A model generated the notes under the pieces. The model searched no databases, was not told the origin of the DNA, and saw nothing but the letters and a program-made list of their open reading frames with translations. 64,000 nucleotides of DNA from Acidobacteriota bacterium (GTDB lineage: Bacteria > Acidobacteriota > Blastocatellia > Pyrinomonadales > Pyrinomonadaceae), in the NCBI GenBank assembly GCA_019639235.1, contig JAHBSG010000003.1, positions 66,446 to 130,445 on the forward strand, written 5' to 3'. The position numbers and the translations under genes were made by a program. This document shows, piece after piece, positions 9,470-17,002 of this stretch (positions within the stretch are counted from its first letter, which is position 1; each line of letters starts with the position of its first letter).

Positions 9470-9985
9470 ATGAACAAAGAACAGCTCGAAAAACTGCTCT
9501 TTAGCGAAAGAATCAATGTCTTTGCCGTGCTTGACGGGGCCTCGATCCCGGGGCTCCGCGACAAGTTCTTTGAGATGCGGCCGCCGCACCATTGCCTTAT
9601 CCGCGGCGAGCTTGAGCCCGATATGCAGGAGGTCTCGCCCTATGTTGTCGGCTTGATACCGGGAACGCCGTTCGTCGATTGGCTGCTTGCGGAATACTTC
9701 GGCAAGCATTGGGGCATTTTCGTCCAGAGCCGCCGCTCGCTCAAGGAAATGCGGTTCCAGTTCCGGCGGCTGCTGACCGTCATGAACGAGGCCGGCGACC
9801 CGATGATCTTTCGTTTTTACGACCCGCGGGTGCTAAACCGCTTTTTGCCGACATGTAACCCCGAAGAACTCGAAACGTTCTTTGGCAGCGTCGAGAACTA
9901 TCTCACCGAGGATATGGAAAAGAACCTGATGGTTCGCTACAGCCGCGCAGATGGCGAACTCGCGACAGCAGACTTAGATGAGTGA
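9470..9985 (+). CDS. DUF4123 T6SS adaptor (effector chaperone, Tap/TEC type)
   Basis: A 171-residue protein with the DUF4123 pattern: an N-terminal FAVLDGAS strand, an aromatic-charged core FVDWLLAEYFGKHWGIF, the conserved FRRLLTVMNEAGDPMIFRFY block and the DPRVLNRFLPTCNPEEL motif. DUF4123 proteins (Tap-1/TEC) bind cognate effectors and load them on VgrG, and are normally encoded between vgrG and effector genes. That is the arrangement here: 13 nt after vgrG and 6 nt before the PAAR gene. It predicts that a cognate effector lies directly downstream. Confidence 0.88.
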   Translation: MNKEQLEKLLFSERINVFAVLDGASIPGLRDKFFEMRPPHHCLIRGELEPDMQEVSPYVVGLIPGTPFVDWLLAEYFGKHWGIFVQSRRSLKEMRFQFRRLLTVMNEAGDPMIFRFYDPRVLNRFLPTCNPEELETFFGSVENYLTEDMEKNLMVRYSRADGELATADLDE

Positions 9986-9991
9986 GGAAAT

Positions 9992-10492
9992 ATGCCAACA
10001 GGACCAGCAGCCAGAATCACAGATAATGTCGTCCACCCGCTGCCGCCGGTGCTAACGCCCGGTCCGGGTAGTATGAACGTTTTGATCGGGTATCTGCCCG
10101 CATGGCGGGGAATGCCGCTGGCCGCGGTCGCCGCTTTGCAGGCTGCAAAGACCGCGGCGGACACGGCAATTAAAGCAGCAGAAGCGGCTACCGCCGCCGC
10201 CGCCGGAACGCCCGGTGCACCGGCTGCGAAGGCAGCCGAAGAGGCGACGAAGGCCGCCACGCTTGCCTCAATGTCGTCTGCGATATCAGGTGCCGCCGGC
10301 GGCGCCGATATACATGCCTGCACGACGCCTCTGCCAATTCCACCGCACGGCCCCGGCGTAGTGATTACGGGCTCCGCGACCGTAATGATAAATAATCTGC
10401 CCGCGTCCAGACTGGGCGACACCATCCTTGAAGCCATCGGTCCGCCGAATACCATCGCTAAGGGAGAAATGACGGTAATAATTGGCGGGTGA
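9992..10492 (+). CDS. PAAR-motif T6SS spike-tip protein with Ala-rich insertion
   Basis: A 166-residue protein. The N-terminus MPTGPAARITDNVVHPL and the C-terminal half ADIHACTTPLP..., IPPHGPGVVITGSATVMINN and LPASRLGDTI carry the PAAR hallmarks, including His/Cys residues able to bind zinc. PAAR proteins cap the VgrG trimer and sharpen the spike. The two parts are separated by an unusually Ala/Lys/Glu-rich segment at about residues 43-100 that would form one or two amphipathic helices. Starts at ATG 9992 with SD GAGGAA, 6 nt after the DUF4123 gene. No toxin domain follows the PAAR part, so the effector is expected in trans. Confidence 0.85.
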   Translation: MPTGPAARITDNVVHPLPPVLTPGPGSMNVLIGYLPAWRGMPLAAVAALQAAKTAADTAIKAAEAATAAAAGTPGAPAAKAAEEATKAATLASMSSAISGAAGGADIHACTTPLPIPPHGPGVVITGSATVMINNLPASRLGDTILEAIGPPNTIAKGEMTVIIGG

Positions 10493-10520
10493 CGGAACTT
10501 ACGGAAGAATACGATCAAGC

Positions 10521-11291
10521 ATGATCATACGCGACGCACAGATCAAAATACTCGAACGGGCCACGATAGATTCCTTTGTGGCCGAGCTTTGCGAGCATTG
10601 CCGTGAGTATGCTCCGGAATTGCTCGATTCGCTAAACGACGAGCAACTCGAAGCGGCCGTTCGCGACGGCATTTCCGCGGCCGAAAAGTATGGCTTTGAC
10701 AAACGCGGGCCCGTCAGGTTCTACGTGGATATGATGATCGCCTTCGGTTCGGGCTTTGACACGGACCCGCAATATCCGTGGGTGGCGGAGATCCTCGCAA
10801 ATCCTGACGGCATGACGCAAATGGAACTCTCCGAAGCCCTGCACAACAAGGCGACCGAGGTCTTTGCGATCGTCTTCGGCCCGGATAGTGCCCACAGCAA
10901 CGAAGCACTCGAAAAGATGCTCGGCAAGGTAAAGGAAGGCATCAGCTTCAAACGCGAAGGCTTCCGGCAGGAAATGCTCGCTCTTTTCAAAGAGATTCAC
11001 CCGATGAAGTATGACCTCGTCGGCGAAGAAGCCCTGAAAACTTTGATAAATTCCGCTATTGCTCGCGGCGATGAGCGATACGGCTTCAAAGCCCCGCGGT
11101 CGATGGCGCTTATGACAATGATGATGTTTGCCCTTGGACATAAATTCGACCAAGACCCGTTCCACGCCTGGGTCGCCCATTCGCTAAAGGACGATACCGG
11201 CGAAAACCCGGACAAGACCGCCGAGAAACTGGAGAAGCGTGTCCTTATTTGGTTCGATGCCGTTCTAAAGAAAGCAAAGGAGGCGAAATAG
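10521..11291 (+). CDS. T6SS-associated accessory protein with internal tandem duplication
   Basis: A 256-residue helical protein not assigned to a named family. It contains two copies of one module: DGISAAEKYGFDKRG...FAFGSGFDTDPQYPWVAEIL in the first half and SAIARGDERYGFKAP...MFALGHKFDQDPFHAWVAHSL in the second. I recall short single-copy proteins of this appearance (~150 aa) beside DUF4123/VgrG genes in other T6SS loci; that is memory, not a search. ATG 10521 is chosen over TTG 10482, which would overlap the PAAR gene. The stop abuts the ATG of the next gene (TAG-ATG), indicating translational coupling with the putative effector. Possible roles are effector stabiliser or loading factor. Confidence 0.6.
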   Translation: MIIRDAQIKILERATIDSFVAELCEHCREYAPELLDSLNDEQLEAAVRDGISAAEKYGFDKRGPVRFYVDMMIAFGSGFDTDPQYPWVAEILANPDGMTQMELSEALHNKATEVFAIVFGPDSAHSNEALEKMLGKVKEGISFKREGFRQEMLALFKEIHPMKYDLVGEEALKTLINSAIARGDERYGFKAPRSMALMTMMMFALGHKFDQDPFHAWVAHSLKDDTGENPDKTAEKLEKRVLIWFDAVLKKAKEAK

Positions 11292-12035
11292 ATGGGATCA
11301 AAAAAAGCACCGCCCGCACCATCATCCGGCGCAGGAGCCTCCGACCCGGTAAGCCAGCCGAAGAAGGAATGTCCCGAGCAGTGCAAGAAAAAGGTCTTTC
11401 CGCCGAAAGAGGTCAACAACAGCGTTTCTGAAACAATCAGCAACGCCCCGGCTCCATATCAGGCCTGGAATGGAACATATAGTTGGCGCTCAAAATTCAC
11501 CGTCGAGGTAAGCCGATCACCTTGCATCATTAAGGTGGTGATGAAGCTTAAGGTTTCGGGCACGGTAACCGATGCCCAAAAATCAGCGTGGAAATCCGCG
11601 ATCGAAGGTAAGTGGAGCAATAAGGTGACCATGAAGTGCCCCGACCCGAAATGCGAGGAAGCTTGTCCGGGCGGTTACTCCGTTAAAGTAGAGATTAAAT
11701 GGGTTGATTCGGGCGAACATTACACTATCACCGCAAACCAACCGGCAGCGACGGAAGGTGGTCGTGCCGGCATCGGCGGAACAACAAGCATGACGGGTTG
11801 GGGGGTAGATGACACCACCGACATTGCTCATGAATTCGGCCACATGCTTGGTTGCCCTGAAGAGTATTTTACAACTGATGGGATAGATTACACTGCGGGC
11901 GGCACAAAGAACGGATTTCGCGACGCAGACGGTGGAATCATGAACAACCCGTCAAACAACCCAAAGCCGAAGAACTTTGACGCGATAAAGAAGGCCGCGG
12001 AATCGGTAATGGGTGTGACGTGCACCACAGAATAG
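11292..12035 (+). CDS. putative T6SS zinc-metallopeptidase effector
   Basis: A 247-residue protein with HEFGHMLGCPEEY: H180, E181 and H184 form HExxH, and E190 falls at the third-ligand position of a metzincin-like HExxHxxGxxE. GGIMNN, with M217, could supply a Met-turn. No signal peptide is visible, as expected for a T6SS-delivered protein. The first 50 residues are Pro/Ser/Lys-rich with a CPEQCKKK knuckle, and a second Cys cluster (CPDPKCEEACPGG) lies mid-protein. It directly follows the vgrG-DUF4123-PAAR module and starts immediately after the previous stop. The DNA is less GC-rich than the T6SS structural genes. Peptidase chemistry is inferred from the motif; substrate unknown. Confidence 0.62.
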   Translation: MGSKKAPPAPSSGAGASDPVSQPKKECPEQCKKKVFPPKEVNNSVSETISNAPAPYQAWNGTYSWRSKFTVEVSRSPCIIKVVMKLKVSGTVTDAQKSAWKSAIEGKWSNKVTMKCPDPKCEEACPGGYSVKVEIKWVDSGEHYTITANQPAATEGGRAGIGGTTSMTGWGVDDTTDIAHEFGHMLGCPEEYFTTDGIDYTAGGTKNGFRDADGGIMNNPSNNPKPKNFDAIKKAAESVMGVTCTTE

Positions 12036-12049
12036 GAAGCTAGTTGATA

Positions 12050-12619
12050 ATGAAAGTGAGTCTCATCGTATTCGCTTGTTTCGCCGCCCTGCTGTTCCAG
12101 GATTGCGGCAGAACGGGAATGACGACGTTATCGCAAGGGAGAGAGACGAAAGTGAAAGCCATATCGAACCATCTTGAAATAGAACTGGAAATCAAAAAGC
12201 AAAAAATCAGGACCGCCAATGATTTTCTTGCGACAGCAAAGTTCACGAATCGAGGCTCAGAGAGAATGAGGCTGAATACTCTTTTTCTCGGCTTCGCTCC
12301 GATTCTACTCAAGGTTCAGCATGCTGATGGAACTCCGGTCACGCCTACATCGCCGCCGTTTCCGCCAGAAGATGACGGTCACGAAGGACGCGTGTTTCTC
12401 AAGCCAAATGAGTCGGTCAGCTTTAGCTATCGCGGAGTGGATCTTTTTGGCGATGAACTTGAAGACGGCAAGTATCAGTTCAAGTTTGTTCACGAGAACA
12501 GAGATGCTTCGAAAGGAGACTGGACGGGTTCCCTCACCACAGACTGGCTTGTTTTCGAGGTGGACCGTAAGCACAAAGATGAGTTGCATCCATCCAACGA
12601 AGTCAATGCGATCCCGTGA
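12050..12619 (+). CDS. small exported protein, candidate immunity/inhibitor partner
   Basis: A 189-residue protein with a hydrophobic N-terminus (KVSLIVFACFAALLFQDC). C19 could be lipidated, but FQDC is a poor lipobox, so a plain signal peptide is also possible. The rest is beta-rich: alternating strands such as ATAKFTNRGSERMRLNT and PNESVSFSYRGVDLFG resemble an Ig-like fold of the kind used by several proteinase inhibitors (inference from pattern only). It begins 15 nt after the putative metallopeptidase gene with SD AGGAAG and is the last gene of the T6SS run, the usual site of a periplasmic immunity protein. The DNA is AT-richer than its neighbours. Confidence 0.5.
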   Translation: MKVSLIVFACFAALLFQDCGRTGMTTLSQGRETKVKAISNHLEIELEIKKQKIRTANDFLATAKFTNRGSERMRLNTLFLGFAPILLKVQHADGTPVTPTSPPFPPEDDGHEGRVFLKPNESVSFSYRGVDLFGDELEDGKYQFKFVHENRDASKGDWTGSLTTDWLVFEVDRKHKDELHPSNEVNAIP

Positions 12620-12738
12620 GGTCAGTCGAACCTGATTTTCCAATTCGCAGAATGTGACGGTCTTTCGTGTGGGAGTGAACACCACTCATTGGCGGCCGGA
12701 CTACTAATGCAAGAATGTCGTCCGATCATCTTCTCAAG

Positions 12739-14142
12739 CTACGGTCGGGTCATCGCCTCCGGGACGACGAGTTCGTCAAATTTCTCTGCCGTAAGCAACT
12801 CTAGTTCAATTGCCGCTTCCTTAAGCGACGAACCTTTCTTATGTGCATGCTTCGCGATCTTCGCCGCGTTGTCATAGCCGATGTGCTGGTTTAGCGCCGT
12901 AACGAGCATCAGCGAATCGTTGAGATAACGGTCGATCTGCTCGCGGTTCAGTTCAATGCCCGCAATGCAATAATCGACGAAGCCGTGGCAAGCATCGTGG
13001 ATCAGCCGGACCGAGTGCAGGAAATTGTGGATCATCACCGGCTTGAAGACGTTGAGCTCAAAGTTGCCCTGCGAACCGGCAAAGCCGATCGCCGCGTCGT
13101 TGCCCATCACCTGCACGGCGACCATCGTCATCGCCTCACTCTGCGTCGGGTTCACCTTGCCCGGCATTATCGATGAGCCCGGCTCATTCTCCGGCAAGGT
13201 GATCTCGCCGATGCCGCATCGCGGCCCGGATGCCAGCCATCGGATATCGTTCGCGATCTTCATCAGCGAAGCCGCCAGTGTTTTCAATGCACCCGAGGCG
13301 AACACGACCTCATCATGGGCCGAGAGTGCGGCAAACTTATCCGGGTGCGACTTGAACGGCAGGCCCGTCAATTTCGCGATCTCCGCCGCCGCCCGCTCGG
13401 CAAATTCCGGATGGGCATTCAGGCCCGTGCCGACCGCCGTACCGCCGATGGCAAGGTCCATCAGGCCCGGAAGCACCATCTCGAGCCGCTCGATGTCGCG
13501 ATCGATCAGATTCGCCCAACCGCCGAACTCCTGCGAGACCGTCACCGGCGTCGCGTCCTGCAGATGCGTCCGGCCGATCTTAACGACGCCTTCAAACTCC
13601 CTTGCTTTGGCCTTGATCGCGTCCGAGACCTTTCGAACCTCGGGAATCAACGCGGTCAACCTTTCAGCGGCGGCAATATACATCGCGGTCGGGAACGTGT
13701 CGTTCGAGGACTGCGACTTGTTCACATCGTCGTTCGGATGGATCGGCGTCTTCGAGCCCATCTCGCCGCCGGCCATTTCGATAGCACGATTCGAGATGAC
13801 CTCGTTGGCGTTCATGTTGGTCTGCGTCCCAGAACCGGTCTGCCAAACCCGCAGCGGAAAATGAGCGTCGAGCTTGCCTTCGATCACTTGGTCCGCCGCC
13901 CGAACGATCAGGTCACGCTTCTCCGCCGGCAGTTTGCCGAGGTCGCAATTAACGATCGCGGCCGCCTTTTTGAGGATGCCGAGAGCCCGTATGACCTCCC
14001 GCGGCATCACATCAAAACCGATGTTGAAATGCTTCAGCGAACGCTCCGTCTGCGCTCCCCAATAAACATCCGCCGCAACCGCGATCTCGCCCATCGAATC
14101 CGTTTCAATACGCGTTTTCATTACCTTTTCTGCTGCTTCCAT
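12739..14142 (-). CDS. fumC: fumarate hydratase, class II
   Basis: A 467-residue class II fumarase catalysing reversible hydration of fumarate to L-malate in the TCA cycle. The superfamily signature [13 protein letters not shown] is present, as are [20 protein letters not shown] and the active-site region [16 protein letters not shown]. Length is normal. An internal ATG (14121, [12 protein letters not shown]) is a plausible alternative start. Aspartase shares the fold, but the overall sequence reads as FumC. Transcribed towards the T6SS operon; the two ends are separated by 119 nt without a clear terminator. Confidence 0.95.
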   Translation of the reverse strand: MEAAEKVMKTRIETDSMGEIAVAADVYWGAQTERSLKHFNIGFDVMPREVIRALGILKKAAAIVNCDLGKLPAEKRDLIVRAADQVIEGKLDAHFPLRVWQTGSGTQTNMNANEVISNRAIEMAGGEMGSKTPIHPNDDVNKSQSSNDTFPTAMYIAAAERLTALIPEVRKVSDAIKAKAREFEGVVKIGRTHLQDATPVTVSQEFGGWANLIDRDIERLEMVLPGLMDLAIGGTAVGTGLNAHPEFAERAAAEIAKLTGLPFKSHPDKFAALSAHDEVVFASGALKTLAASLMKIANDIRWLASGPRCGIGEITLPENEPGSSIMPGKVNPTQSEAMTMVAVQVMGNDAAIGFAGSQGNFELNVFKPVMIHNFLHSVRLIHDACHGFVDYCIAGIELNREQIDRYLNDSLMLVTALNQHIGYDNAAKIAKHAHKKGSSLKEAAIELELLTAEKFDELVVPEAMTRP

Positions 14143-14195
14143 GAAATTGTTCTCAATAAAGTTTTGCTCGAATTCTATATCTTAGCCGAAAAAAA

Positions 14196-14221
14196 GGCGG
14201 CGGCAAATCAATGCCTCCGCC
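14196..14221 (-). terminator. intrinsic terminator downstream of the TlpA-like gene
   Basis: GGCGGCGGCA and TGCCTCCGCC pair 9/10 around a 6-nt loop. Read on the minus strand the stem is followed by a run of seven or more T residues (14195 downwards). It lies between the TlpA-like stop and fumC and separates the two transcription units. Confidence 0.7.
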
Positions 14222-14243
14222 CGATGTTAAGGTTTACCGTATT

Positions 14244-14801
14244 CTATTCGGCAAGCAGCTTTGCCGCGTCTGACCTCAAGGTCGATTCGAGCACGAAACC
14301 GGTGTATCGCTTGGCGAGCCGGCCCTGTTTGTCATAGAGGAACGTGGTTGGAAGTGCGAGATCGCCCTGCGGAAGATTCGGATCCGCACCCGGAAGCAAG
14401 ATCGGATAATCGACGCCATAGCTCTCGATGAAGGGCCCGACGAGCGAAAGGTCTTCGTCAACCGTAACTCCAACGACCTCGACGCCCTTATCACGATGTT
14501 CTTTTGCAAAGCTGACGAGCCCCGGAGTCTCAAGCCGGCACGGCCCGCACCACGTCGCCCAATAATTAACGACCAAAACCTTGCCGCGTTTTTCGCTGAA
14601 ATCCCATTCAGCCCCGCCATCGAACGCCTTTAGGCTGAACGCACCGCCCGGCTTCCGCTCTGCCGCATCGGTCACGCCAAATTGAAACCAGGACTCGGGA
14701 GCAAAAAAGAAAAGGAATAGGCCGACCGCCAAAAAATAGCCGCCCCATTCCAATATCTTACGTTTTAGCCCCGGCCTTGGAGGCTGCGCCGCATCTTCCA
14801 T
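14244..14801 (-). CDS. membrane-anchored TlpA/ResA-like thioredoxin
   Basis: A 185-residue protein with one N-terminal transmembrane anchor (about residues 18-36, GYFLAVGLFLFFF) and a periplasmic thioredoxin fold with the redox motif WCGPC at residues 84-88. VVNYWATWCGPC is typical of TlpA/ResA/DsbE proteins that reduce apocytochromes or other extracytoplasmic disulfides. It is encoded just downstream of a rhodanese lipoprotein on the same strand (42-nt gap), so an envelope sulfur/redox role is plausible; the specific substrate cannot be read from sequence. Confidence 0.88.
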   Translation of the reverse strand: MEDAAQPPRPGLKRKILEWGGYFLAVGLFLFFFAPESWFQFGVTDAAERKPGGAFSLKAFDGGAEWDFSEKRGKVLVVNYWATWCGPCRLETPGLVSFAKEHRDKGVEVVGVTVDEDLSLVGPFIESYGVDYPILLPGADPNLPQGDLALPTTFLYDKQGRLAKRYTGFVLESTLRSDAAKLLAE

Positions 14802-14843
14802 AAGTGGCTTTGATTCGCTCCCGCGGCCGGGCGTTGGCAGTTA

Positions 14844-15269
14844 TCAGTTCGCCGCCGGTTTTGCCATCGGCAATTTTTCGGCTCGCCAGACGGTCATTCC
14901 GCCCTCAACGTTGTAAACCATCGGATAGCCTTTGCTGACCAGCATTTCGGCCGCCTCTTTCGACCGCCGCCCGGTCTCGCAGATCAAGTAAACCGGCTCG
15001 TTCCGCTCGATCCGGTCGAGATTCGCCTCAAGCTCCTCGAGCGGGATATTTATCGCCCGATCCGCGTGCTCGGCCTTGTACTCAAAGGCCGTCCGCACAT
15101 CCACGAACTGCGCGTAAGCCTGCTGTGTTTTCGGTGCGGCCTCAGCGGGTGCAATGTTCACCACTGCAGCTGAAGGTGCCGTCGGCGGCGGCGTGTCCAT
15201 GGTTGTCCGTTGGCTTCCGCAGCCGGCAAGGGCGGCGACCGTCAATGCAAAAACGGCTAGGTGTCTCAT
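14844..15269 (-). CDS. rhodanese-domain lipoprotein
   Basis: A 141-residue protein with a lipoprotein signal peptide (VAALAGC, lipidated C17) and a single rhodanese domain. The active-site loop reads CETGRRS, with Cys as sulfur acceptor, and the C-terminal NVEGGMTVWRAEKLP is the usual end of the domain. Such proteins carry persulfide sulfur in the envelope, or act as sulfur carriers in sulfide/thiosulfate metabolism. It lies upstream of the TlpA-like thioredoxin and near a second, cytoplasmic rhodanese (16067-16441). Confidence 0.85.
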   Translation of the reverse strand: MRHLAVFALTVAALAGCGSQRTTMDTPPPTAPSAAVVNIAPAEAAPKTQQAYAQFVDVRTAFEYKAEHADRAINIPLEELEANLDRIERNEPVYLICETGRRSKEAAEMLVSKGYPMVYNVEGGMTVWRAEKLPMAKPAAN

Positions 15270-15389
15270 TTCTAACCTCCACGCGGCTTCGGACTTCGCA
15301 CTTAAAGTCTTGCGTCCGCGAAAATTCTCGCAGAAGTTCCTAAACGAGCCGCTTTACCCCGCTAACCGCAATCGCCGTGCCCGTGGCAG

Positions 15390-16067
15390 TTATCTTTTGT
15401 AGGCGGCAACAAATCGCGGCTGCGGCGTTTCGTCGTCGCCCGGCATCACCTCGAAAAACGTCTGAACCAAGCCGTGCGTTTCGAACCGGCTAAGTTCCCT
15501 CCGCGACATCGGCCAGGGAAGTTCATCCGGCTCCTCGTCGTCTTCCCTGCCGCGTGTGACAACGACGAGTTCCCCGCCCGGTGCGACGAACGACGCGACC
15601 GCATCGATGGTCCGTTCCCTCATCTCAAGCGGCAGCGGCTGTATCGTATAGACCTCAAGCACGAAGTCAAACCCTCCGAGCCATCCGCGATAGGGCTCAA
15701 AAAGGTCCATCACCTCGAAAGTGATATCGCGATCAGCATGCAGCCGCCGGGCCCATTCGATCGCAGTCGGCGAGATGTCGAAAGCGGTCACCTTGAACCC
15801 CAGGTCGTCCAAATAGCGGGCGTCATCGCCAAGCCCACAGCCAACGACCAGGGCACTGCGGCCGATTCCGCGAAGGTCGGTCTTTTCCGCAAACGCCCGA
15901 AAATAGCGGTTCGGTTCGAGGTCCGCCCAAGGTATCTTTTCATTGTCGCCGGCGGCTTCTTTATACAGAGCGTCAAACCAGCCGAGAACGTCGCCGCGTG
16001 CGGCAAACTCCGCCTGTATCTCGCGGGTACGCGCCCGCCGGTCAAATTCTTGTTCCGGTTCGCACAT
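15390..16067 (-). CDS. SAM-dependent methyltransferase (class I, TPMT-like)
   Basis: A 225-residue class I methyltransferase. Motif I is ALVVGCGLGDDARYL, followed by VTAFDISPTAIEWARR, the acidic SAM-binding strand. The arrangement resembles thiopurine/thiol methyltransferase-like proteins, but the substrate is not identifiable. The longer frame to 16205 is rejected: ATG 16067 (MCEPEQEF) overlaps the stop of the upstream rhodanese as TAATG, a classical coupled start. Confidence 0.82.
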   Translation of the reverse strand: MCEPEQEFDRRARTREIQAEFAARGDVLGWFDALYKEAAGDNEKIPWADLEPNRYFRAFAEKTDLRGIGRSALVVGCGLGDDARYLDDLGFKVTAFDISPTAIEWARRLHADRDITFEVMDLFEPYRGWLGGFDFVLEVYTIQPLPLEMRERTIDAVASFVAPGGELVVVTRGREDDEEPDELPWPMSRRELSRFETHGLVQTFFEVMPGDDETPQPRFVAAYKR

Positions 16068-16441
16068 TAGAACGGTATCTCCATTTCCCACGGAGCGGCG
16101 GCGTCGCGCCATGCTTTCCAGCCGCCGGCCATCGAAAAAACATTCGTATAGCCCATTTTCTGCAGCATATCCGCCGCGAGTGCCGAGCGATATCCGCCGC
16201 CGCAATAGAGGATGATCTCCTTATCCTTGTTCGGTATCTGCCCGACGATGTCGCGTTCGATCACGCCGCGGCCGAGGTGGATCGCATCGGTCGCGTGGCC
16301 CATCTGCCACTCATTATCCTCGCGGACGTCGATGAGCACCGCACCCGCCTCGATCCGTTCGAGCGTCTCGGCAACGGTCACCTCGCGGATCCGCGACTTT
16401 GCATCCTCGACCACCGCGAGGAATTCCTCCGAATGTTTCAT
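16067..16441 (-). CDS. cytoplasmic rhodanese-like protein
   Basis: A 124-residue single-domain rhodanese without signal peptide. The predicted sulfur-accepting cysteine is in LYCGGGYRS, and the fold-specific VLIDVREDNEWQMGH and MAGGWKAWR blocks are intact. It is translationally coupled (TAATG) to the downstream methyltransferase gene, suggesting a shared task, perhaps handling persulfide or thiol metabolites; this is inference from context. Confidence 0.87.
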   Translation of the reverse strand: MKHSEEFLAVVEDAKSRIREVTVAETLERIEAGAVLIDVREDNEWQMGHATDAIHLGRGVIERDIVGQIPNKDKEIILYCGGGYRSALAADMLQKMGYTNVFSMAGGWKAWRDAAAPWEMEIPF

Positions 16442-16530
16442 ATCAAGTTTGTCCCCCTGCCGGACCGCCCTGCGTCTCTTTCATCAGAGCCCATTTGGGC
16501 CCGAGATCATAAACAAAAACAGGAAAGATC

Positions 16531-16935
16531 ATGAGAAAAACTGTAACCTTAACCGCACTTTCATTATCCGTTCTTTTGGCCGGCTGCAGCAAGGATGCCG
16601 ACGTCAACGCATTCATCACCGAACTCGACGGAGCCACCAAAGAGATCGTCGAAAAGATCGACGCCAACCCGTCTTCCGCCGGCATCGATGCCGCACAGAA
16701 AGCATTCGATGCACGCAAGCCGCAGCTCACCGAAAAGTGGAACAACATCAAAGGTGCCGTCGGCGTGCAAGTCTCCGGCGATACGAAAAAGAAGCTCGAA
16801 GAAAGCGTCAAGAACAATATGAAGGCGCTGACCGAGGTTTCGATGCGGAATATGTTGAAAATGGCCAGCGACAAAGAGGCCACCATCAAGTTTCAGCGGC
16901 TGATGACCGAATACGGCAAGACCTTTCAGCTATAA
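16531..16935 (+). CDS. small helical lipoprotein of unknown function
   Basis: A 134-residue protein with a strong lipobox (SVLLAGC, lipidated C19) followed by an entirely helical, charged mature part (for example DAAQKAFDARKPQLTEKW). No named domain is recognised. It is monocistronic: divergent from the rhodanese gene and convergent with the TonB-receptor gene, with a bidirectional terminator in between. Confidence 0.75.
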   Translation: MRKTVTLTALSLSVLLAGCSKDADVNAFITELDGATKEIVEKIDANPSSAGIDAAQKAFDARKPQLTEKWNNIKGAVGVQVSGDTKKKLEESVKNNMKALTEVSMRNMLKMASDKEATIKFQRLMTEYGKTFQL

Positions 16936-16950
16936 TACCCGCGAAAAAAA

Positions 16951-16975
16951 GGGGAGCGGCCATAGCCGACTCCCC
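16951..16975. terminator. bidirectional intrinsic terminator
   Basis: GGGGAG(C)GGC and GCCGACTCCCC form a strong stem with a CATA loop, flanked by AAAAAAA on the left and ATTTTT on the right, so it can end transcription both from the lipoprotein gene and from the convergent TonB-receptor gene. Confidence 0.8.
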
Positions 16976-17002
16976 ATTTTTCCTTTATTGTTTCGGATCG
17001 GA

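Noticed and set aside
12620-12738. Terminator at the end of the T6SS run
   Set aside because: Only a 5-bp stem (GAGTG/CACTC) without T run; not convincing.
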